NCBI GenBank assembly: GCA_020860865.1
Contig: JAJBTL010000023.1
Coordinates: forward strand, 1 to 10,443
Reading direction: 5' to 3'
Length of the DNA stretch: 10,443 bases
Source of the DNA: Planctomycetota bacterium
Lineage (GTDB): Bacteria; Planctomycetota; SZUA-567
In this document: positions 6,623 through 10,443 of the stretch, one piece after another
How the letters are laid out: each line of letters opens with the position of its first letter
Numbering within the stretch: position 1 is the stretch's first letter
Notes under the pieces: generated by a model
Told to the model about the DNA's origin: nothing
Databases searched by the model: none
What the model saw: only the letters and a program-made list of their open reading frames with translations
Position numbers and translations under genes: made by a program

Positions 6623-6755
6623 CCGCTAAATTCTTTTTATCCGCATTTTTTTCGGCGGGTCCTGGATTTTCAATGGGCGAAAGCCGTTCCGCCGTACCGA
6701 CTGCGCCCGGGAGGCGGGGGAGGAGGACGGTTAAAAGATTGAACCGAGCCCCACG

Positions 6756-6787
6756 AAAAAATACGCCGTCCCTACGCAAGGACGGTG
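6756..6787 (-). terminator. Intrinsic terminator of the chemoreceptor gene
   Basis: CCGTCC (6766-6771) pairs with GGACGG (6780-6785), extended by a G-U and a C-G pair, around an 8-base loop. On the - strand it runs through CGTA into six T (complement of 6756-6761). It is about 40 bases after the chemoreceptor stop. Confidence 0.7.
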
Positions 6788-6826
6788 CGTCTTCTGTATG
6801 GGTACCGCCTACCGGCTTGGCCGGCT

Positions 6827-8740
6827 TCAATTCGCCGGCGGCAGCAGGAGCTGGTGGTGCGGGTGGCCGGAAGTCCTGAGCGTCACGGCCGGACGCGAAC
6901 CGGAGCCGTTCGCTTCGCCCTGGACCAGGCCGACAAGGTTGACGACCATGCTATCGAGGATTTCCGCCTGGGAAGACGGCTCTTCCGCCGCCGAGGCGGA
7001 TTCTTCGGCAGTGGCGGCGTTTTGTTGGGTGACCTTGTCCATCTGGGCGACGGCGGTGTTGACCTGGTCGACGCCGTTGGCCTGTTCGTTGGTGGCTGTG
7101 GCGATTTCCTGGATAAGCCTGACAACGGTGCCGGACGCCTCCATGATGGCGGCGAAACTTTTTTCCAGATGGCCCGCCACTTCCGAACCCTTTTGCACCC
7201 GTTCCACCGTTCCCTGGATAAGCTGCGTCGTATCCCTGGCCGCCTGGGCCGAGCGGCCGGCAAGGTTCCGCACTTCGTCGGCGACGACGGCGAAGCCTTT
7301 TCCCGCCTCTCCGGCCCGAGCCGCCTCCACCGCCGCGTTCAGGGCGAGGAGGTTGGTCTGGAAGGCGATGTCCTCGATAGTCTTGATGATCCGGCCGATC
7401 TGGTCGGCGGATTCGCTGATGCCGGCCATCGATTCCGTCATCTCCGCCATGTATTCGGCGCCGCGCTTCATTATTTTCGCCGTTTCCTGCATCGATTCGT
7501 CGGTCTTGCCGGCGTTGTCCGCGTTCTGCCGCGTCATTGAGGCGGTCTCTTCGAGGGCGGACGAGGTCTGTTCGAGGGAGGCGGCCTGTTCGGTGGCGCC
7601 TTCGGCGAGGTGTTGGGAGGCATCGGAAATGGTGTAGGAGGCGGAACTGACCTGGTGCGACGATTCCCGCAGATCGTCGATGATGCCGGTAAGGGTCTTT
7701 GTCACGCCGGTCACCAGGACAAAGAGGACGCCGAGGACGAGAAGCAGGAGCACAACGCCGACCAGGATGATAATCCGCACGCCGGAGGTGACCGCCGCCA
7801 ACGCCTCGTCCACCGGCGCAGCCATGACGACCATCCAGTTGAGGCCGGTACTGCCGAGACTGTACGGCGCCACCGACACGAGGGACGCGCGTCCGGTGAC
7901 TTTGGAGACGATTTCGACGACGCGCGACTGGCCGTCCCGGTAAGCGTTCCGGATGGCGTTGCCGAGGGTTTCGTCGACGATGTTGTAGACCGGCTGGAGG
8001 CGCGATTTCGCGTCCGGATGGTAGACGACGGTACCGTTCTGGTCGATGAGGGTGGCGTAACCGGTTTCGTAAATTTCCAACGCCGCCAGGTTGTCGCATA
8101 TCGGCTCGAGGAGGATGTCACCGCCGACAACGCCGAGGACGCGACCGTCCTTTTTGATAGGAACCGCCAGGGAGGTCACGTAGTTGTCGGCACCGCCGGC
8201 GGTGTAGTAAAACGGTGGCGTAATGAACGTCTTCCCGGTATCCCGGGCGACAAGGTAAAAATCGCCGTCGCCGGGAGTCTCGTATCCGGCCAGCGGCTCA
8301 TTGCCGACCGTCCCGTTAAGGTTGAACGTATAGGGGATGAGCCGTCCGGTAGCATCGTGGAACGGCGTCTTGTTGATATAGTCGGCGTCCTTTCCGTCGA
8401 AGGCGTTGGGTTCGAAAACGCACCAGGTACCGAAAAGCCGGTCGTTGGTCGCGGCGGTCTGGGCGAGGAAGTTGATGTAGTACTCCCGGTCGGCCATCTC
8501 GGCGCCGGCGTCGTTGGTGAATACCGTCGCCATCGTTTCGATGGCGCCAAGCGACATTTCCATATCGGCCTTGACGCCGTTGGCGAATTGTCTGGCTTCG
8601 GCCACGAGGTTTCGTTGGACAAGGTCGGTGGCGACGGAAGAAAAGCGCGAGGCGATGAAAACCACCATCAAGGTGATGCCGACAATGAGGATAAGGCACA
8701 CAGGGGCGAGAATCCGCCACTTCATGGACAACTTTTTCAT
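6827..8740 (-). CDS. Methyl-accepting chemotaxis protein with dCache sensor
   Basis: A 637-residue transmembrane chemoreceptor that signals through CheA/CheW to the flagellar motor or a related output. TM1 is about residues 10-30. The periplasmic part (31-320) is a double Cache domain, with FYLVARDTGKTFITPPFYYT (161-180), VTSLAVPIKKDGRVLGVVGGDI (188-209) and YATLIDQNGTVVYHPD (228-243). TM2 is about 322-345. No full HAMP is evident: the helical bundle (TKTLTGIIDDL, then TEQAASLEQTSSALEETASM at 383-402) begins almost at once. The conserved hairpin tip lies at about 457-496 and includes EDIAFQTNLLALNAAVEAAR. No CheR-binding pentapeptide is seen at the C-terminus. The start at 8740 is chosen for GGAGGAG six bases upstream; the frame opens at 8806 but the extra residues are not membrane-like and lack a ribosome site. 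dCache domains often bind amino acids or small organic acids; the ligand is unknown. Confidence 0.94.
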   Translation of the reverse strand: MKKLSMKWRILAPVCLILIVGITLMVVFIASRFSSVATDLVQRNLVAEARQFANGVKADMEMSLGAIETMATVFTNDAGAEMADREYYINFLAQTAATNDRLFGTWCVFEPNAFDGKDADYINKTPFHDATGRLIPYTFNLNGTVGNEPLAGYETPGDGDFYLVARDTGKTFITPPFYYTAGGADNYVTSLAVPIKKDGRVLGVVGGDILLEPICDNLAALEIYETGYATLIDQNGTVVYHPDAKSRLQPVYNIVDETLGNAIRNAYRDGQSRVVEIVSKVTGRASLVSVAPYSLGSTGLNWMVVMAAPVDEALAAVTSGVRIIILVGVVLLLLVLGVLFVLVTGVTKTLTGIIDDLRESSHQVSSASYTISDASQHLAEGATEQAASLEQTSSALEETASMTRQNADNAGKTDESMQETAKIMKRGAEYMAEMTESMAGISESADQIGRIIKTIEDIAFQTNLLALNAAVEAARAGEAGKGFAVVADEVRNLAGRSAQAARDTTQLIQGTVERVQKGSEVAGHLEKSFAAIMEASGTVVRLIQEIATATNEQANGVDQVNTAVAQMDKVTQQNAATAEESASAAEEPSSQAEILDSMVVNLVGLVQGEANGSGSRPAVTLRTSGHPHHQLLLPPAN

Positions 8741-8920
8741 CACGTTCTCCTCCGCAAATGTCCGCTCGCGACAGGTTTTGTGTGGTGGACGGGGACTGGC
8801 AGCCATTGTTGCTGTTTTAAATGGATTATGGTATTACTATCATACAAATAGACTGTTGTTGTGAACTTTTAGAAACAAAAAAAGCGTAAAATCAACTGTA
8901 AGGGTATTTGTTGATATTGC

Positions 8921-8934
8921 CGGTTTATAAACCG
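8921..8934. repeat. 14-bp perfect palindrome
   Basis: CGGTTTATAAACCG reads identically on both strands without a spacer. It lies 181 bases before the chemoreceptor start, in the transcribed leader if the 9017-9044 promoter is used. It could be a regulator-binding site. Confidence 0.5.
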
Positions 8935-9010
8935 CTCGGTTGTAGCTGGGGGAGAATGGCGTACTCTTTGTGATAGTGCGGCGTCTGAGTGTGAAGTGTT
9001 ACTGGTTGAT

Positions 9011-9038
9011 ACTGTCATTGTAAGATAAAAATGACAGT
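9011..9038. promoter_or_regulatory. Inverted repeat overlapping the chemoreceptor promoter
   Basis: ACTGTCATT (9011-9019) and AATGACAGT (9030-9038) are perfect 9-base arms around 10 bases. The right arm continues into TGACAGTTGTCA (9032-9043), a second smaller inverted repeat, so three TGTCA half-sites are clustered. The repeat covers the -10 and spacer of the promoter at 9017-9044, a position suited to repression. The regulator is unknown. Confidence 0.6.
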
Positions 9039-9044
9039 TGTCAA
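9017..9044 (-). promoter_or_regulatory. Near-consensus sigma-70 promoter, probably for the chemoreceptor
   Basis: On the - strand a perfect TTGACA (9044-9039) is followed after 16 bases by TACAAT (9022-9017, 5/6). The next - strand gene is the chemoreceptor at 8740, so the leader would be about 270 bases. The AT-rich hairpin ATCAAC/GTTGAT (8891-8896 with 8910-8915) in the leader is followed on the - strand, after a short TTTACGC-type spacer, by a seven-T run. Confidence 0.6.
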
Positions 9045-9273
9045 TGGTCGATTTCGATGAAACCGCCTCGCATTATTCAGGTTGCGATCTCATAAACGCC
9101 ATGTTGATACGGTTTGCGGAAAGGGCGTAGCCGTTTAAATTATCAGGATGCGAATCCGGTCCTGCTACGTAATTCGCAGTAATTACTTCATAAATATCTG
9201 GATTGGAGTCTGTATAGAGGGTATATTTGGCTACGTACTGTGGAGGGGGTGTCAGGCGTACCGGACGATGTTG

Positions 9274-9414
9274 TCAAAAAGGGTGTCGGGTGTGGTGTTT
9301 GGGAAAATTTTTCGTCCAGCGAGAAGATTTTCGCTTTTTCATGCCATTTTCAATGCCGGCGGTCGCGGAAAGAAGTATGGCATCGGGAAGGACAACGGCG
9401 TGCCGCCTTACCAT
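9274..9414 (-). pseudogene. Possible relic of a PIN-domain (VapC-like) C-terminus
   Basis: A 46-codon frame starts nine bases beyond the stop of the 212-residue gene. It contains LPDAILLSATA, then IENGM and SRWTKNFP, which resembles the end of VapC toxins (a pattern like PDA-hydrophobic-ATA-x-ENG followed by TRN-x-KNF). Spacing is two residues too long, the usual TRN is SRW, and no N-terminal half with the catalytic aspartates is present. If real it is a decayed fragment; chance similarity is quite possible at this length. Confidence 0.2.
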
Positions 9415-9422
9415 ATGGAGGC

Positions 9423-10061
9423 CTACCCTCTGCTTTTGGCACGGCGCTTCACAAACTCTCTTTGCTGGATTTTATAGAGGGTTTCGCACGTCACTATATT
9501 TTCGCGACGCTTCCCGATCACGAATTGAGCCTTGCGGTCCAACTCCGTCTTGGACACGCCACGCGCCATATTCTGCAGCCGCGTCCCATGGCTTTTGCAC
9601 GACTGGCGAAGAACGTCGTTCGCCGTCCCGTCCGCGTCCACATCCTTCTCGCTGCGACTTCCCGTCGCGATGTCATGGTAGGCATCTTCGCCGTAGCGCG
9701 CGCGTAAGGCGAACACTCCCGAGGCACGGCCTATTTGGCGAAGACCGTCATTAAGGCTGGTTATATCAGCTTTGATATACGGGGATATCGCTTTGCCTTG
9801 TTTCAGGTCCCGTTCGATGACCAGGGTTAACTCCAGTTTGTCCACACTGAGTATGGTCGCTTCCACTGACAGGATGAAGGCAGGGCTGTTCGACAGCCTA
9901 GCTTTTTCGAGGTGAACGGCCATTGTGTCGAGATTTTCCCCGACCTTAATCGCATCGATGTTGGGGCCATCGGCCAACTCATAAAATTCCTGGGCGGTTT
10001 TCTTGATGCGCCGAAGGAGGCTTTTTTCAGATCCGCCCAAGCCCACGCTAGACCCATCCAT
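9423..10061 (-). CDS. Protein of unknown function, basic C-terminus
   Basis: A 212-residue protein that I do not recognise. It has no signal peptide or membrane segment. The first 130 residues look mostly helical; residues 60-85 (AFILSVEATILSVDKLELTLVIERDL) suggest a strand-rich or amphipathic core. Residues 168-212 are rich in Lys and Arg and end in FVKRRAKSRG, which could bind nucleic acid or an acidic partner. The ATG overlaps the end of the 111-residue gene by 14 bases and has GAGG six bases upstream, so translation is probably coupled. Codon use is less GC-biased than in the left part of the window. A mobile-element or prophage cargo gene is possible, but nothing in the sequence proves it. 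The reality of the gene rests on the ribosome site, the overlap and its length. Confidence 0.7.
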   Translation of the reverse strand: MDGSSVGLGGSEKSLLRRIKKTAQEFYELADGPNIDAIKVGENLDTMAVHLEKARLSNSPAFILSVEATILSVDKLELTLVIERDLKQGKAISPYIKADITSLNDGLRQIGRASGVFALRARYGEDAYHDIATGSRSEKDVDADGTANDVLRQSCKSHGTRLQNMARGVSKTELDRKAQFVIGKRRENIVTCETLYKIQQREFVKRRAKSRG

Positions 10062-10383
10062 TATTTACCTCAAATTTCTCTCGCCAATCCGCACCAAAAG
10101 CCTTGTCGACATCGGCGAGATTGAAACCTTCGGCTAAAAAATCCATGCCTAACAACGGGTTCACGAGGTCCCACAAGACAACACGGGGATCCAAGGGAAT
10201 TTCTCCCATGATATCATCGTACTTTTCCATATCACCAGCCTCGCGGGCTTCAGCAGCGCGAGTTACAACCTCCATGCGTTTCTCGTCCGACATGGTGGAA
10301 ACAAAATTCATTCCATCGAAGTTTTCAGCAAGAAACTGGTCCACATTCTCAAGCGTTAAAATAATCTTTTCTTGTGTACTCAT
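10048..10383 (-). CDS. Small acidic protein of unknown function
   Basis: A 111-residue soluble protein with about 24 Asp/Glu against 10 Lys/Arg. Helix-forming segments dominate (residues 32-58, DEKRMEVVTRAAEAREAGD onward), followed by IPLDPRVVLWDLVNPLLG (62-79) and a tail ending in EVNNGWV. No family is recognised. The start has GGAAG seven bases upstream (complement of 10391-10395) and forms an ATGA overlap with the stop of the preceding gene, while its own stop lies within the next gene. This tight packing is typical of phage modules and of two-protein complexes. The strong acidic charge next to a protein with a basic C-terminus suggests, as inference, that the two may interact. Confidence 0.75.
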   Translation of the reverse strand: MSTQEKIILTLENVDQFLAENFDGMNFVSTMSDEKRMEVVTRAAEAREAGDMEKYDDIMGEIPLDPRVVLWDLVNPLLGMDFLAEGFNLADVDKAFGADWREKFEVNNGWV

Positions 10384-10443
10384 TTTTTGGCTTCCTTGTC
10401 CGGTCGCGATCCCTGGTAGGCGGGAGGCGCCATCGTATTATAC
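10380..10443 (-). CDS. 3' end of an unidentified protein gene (partial)
   Basis: The frame is open from the right edge of the window to a TGA at 10382-10380, giving 20 residues that end in PAYQGSRPDKEAKK. The stop overlaps the next ATG as ATGA, so this gene heads, or is part of, the same operon. The proline-rich, charged end looks like a flexible C-terminal tail. The family cannot be told from this fragment. Confidence 0.55.
   Translation of the reverse strand, partial: YNTMAPPAYQGSRPDKEAKK

Larger units (their letters stand above)
8741..9422. other. Gene-poor, AT-richer intergenic stretch
   Basis: No convincing gene is seen in these 682 bases. From about 8810 the sequence is clearly AT-richer than the flanking core genes. 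It contains a near-consensus - strand promoter (9017-9044), inverted repeats at 8921-8934, 9011-9038 and 9169-9186, and a TATGAT -10-like box (complement of 8831-8836). A short possible PIN-domain relic lies at 9274-9414. Plus-strand frames from 9148, 9227 and 9240 lack ribosome sites and run on antisense to the 212-residue gene. Confidence 0.6.

Noticed and set aside
7610..8851. 413-codon open frame on the + strand
   Set aside because: It is antisense to the chemoreceptor, in which Cache and signalling motifs are unmistakable.
9318..9339. AGCGA/TCGCT hairpin with five T on the + strand
   Set aside because: A 5-bp stem is too weak for a terminator and no + strand gene precedes it.
9437..9452. 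TGGCAC-N5-TTCAC resembling a sigma-54 promoter
   Set aside because: The -12 element should contain the TTGC core but reads TTCA, and the site lies inside the 212-residue gene with no suitable + strand gene downstream.
9227..9754. 175-, 155- and 109-codon frames on the + strand from 9148-9240
   Set aside because: They have no ribosome site and no recognisable domain, and their right halves are antisense to the 212-residue gene, which has a better start and operon context. With no homology evidence I cannot exclude them completely.

Overview
The window looks like chromosomal DNA of a GC-rich, probably Gram-negative bacterium. The FGGY kinase, YbdG-type mechanosensitive channel and a chemoreceptor whose bundle follows TM2 directly all resemble proteins common in Deltaproteobacteria and similar anaerobes. 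The sequence alone does not fix the phylum. Core genes use strongly GC-ending codons, have clear Shine-Dalgarno sites and mostly end at recognisable intrinsic terminators. From about 8810 rightwards the DNA is visibly AT-richer and the genes are unfamiliar, which suggests accessory DNA.

Left part (1-3870, + strand): the last codons of an unidentified gene, an AraB-like FGGY pentulose kinase (143-1870), a DeoR-family regulator (2127-2918) and a class II ketose-bisphosphate aldolase (2951-3805), closed by a strong terminator (3838-3870). deoR and the aldolase are only 32 bases apart and form an operon, probably part of one pentose or pentitol locus with the kinase: phosphorylate the ketose, cleave a ketose phosphate, and de-repress through the DeoR effector domain.

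Middle part (3952-8740, - strand): four separate transcription units. These are a YbdG/MscM-type MscS channel (3952-5244), a small cupin (5531-5944), a YwnA/HypR-like Rrf2 regulator (6143-6568) and a dCache chemoreceptor (6827-8740). The most informative regulatory feature is a pair of inverted repeats of identical architecture, TGTAA-N9-TTACA. One covers the -10 box of the rrf2 promoter (6586-6606) and the other lies upstream of the cupin (6027-6047), with the rrf2 terminator just beside it. Together they predict a compact autoregulated circuit in which a thiol-sensing Rrf2 repressor controls itself and the cupin.

Right part (8741-10443): a gene-poor stretch of about 680 bases holds a near-consensus - strand promoter overlapping a 9-bp-arm inverted repeat, presumably for the chemoreceptor. 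It is followed by three tightly overlapping - strand genes of unknown function: the tail of one running off the window edge, an acidic 111-residue protein, and a 212-residue protein with a basic C-terminus. I found no CRISPR array, rRNA, tRNA, transposase or recognisable defence system. The best leads are the Rrf2-cupin regulon and the unknown three-gene operon.
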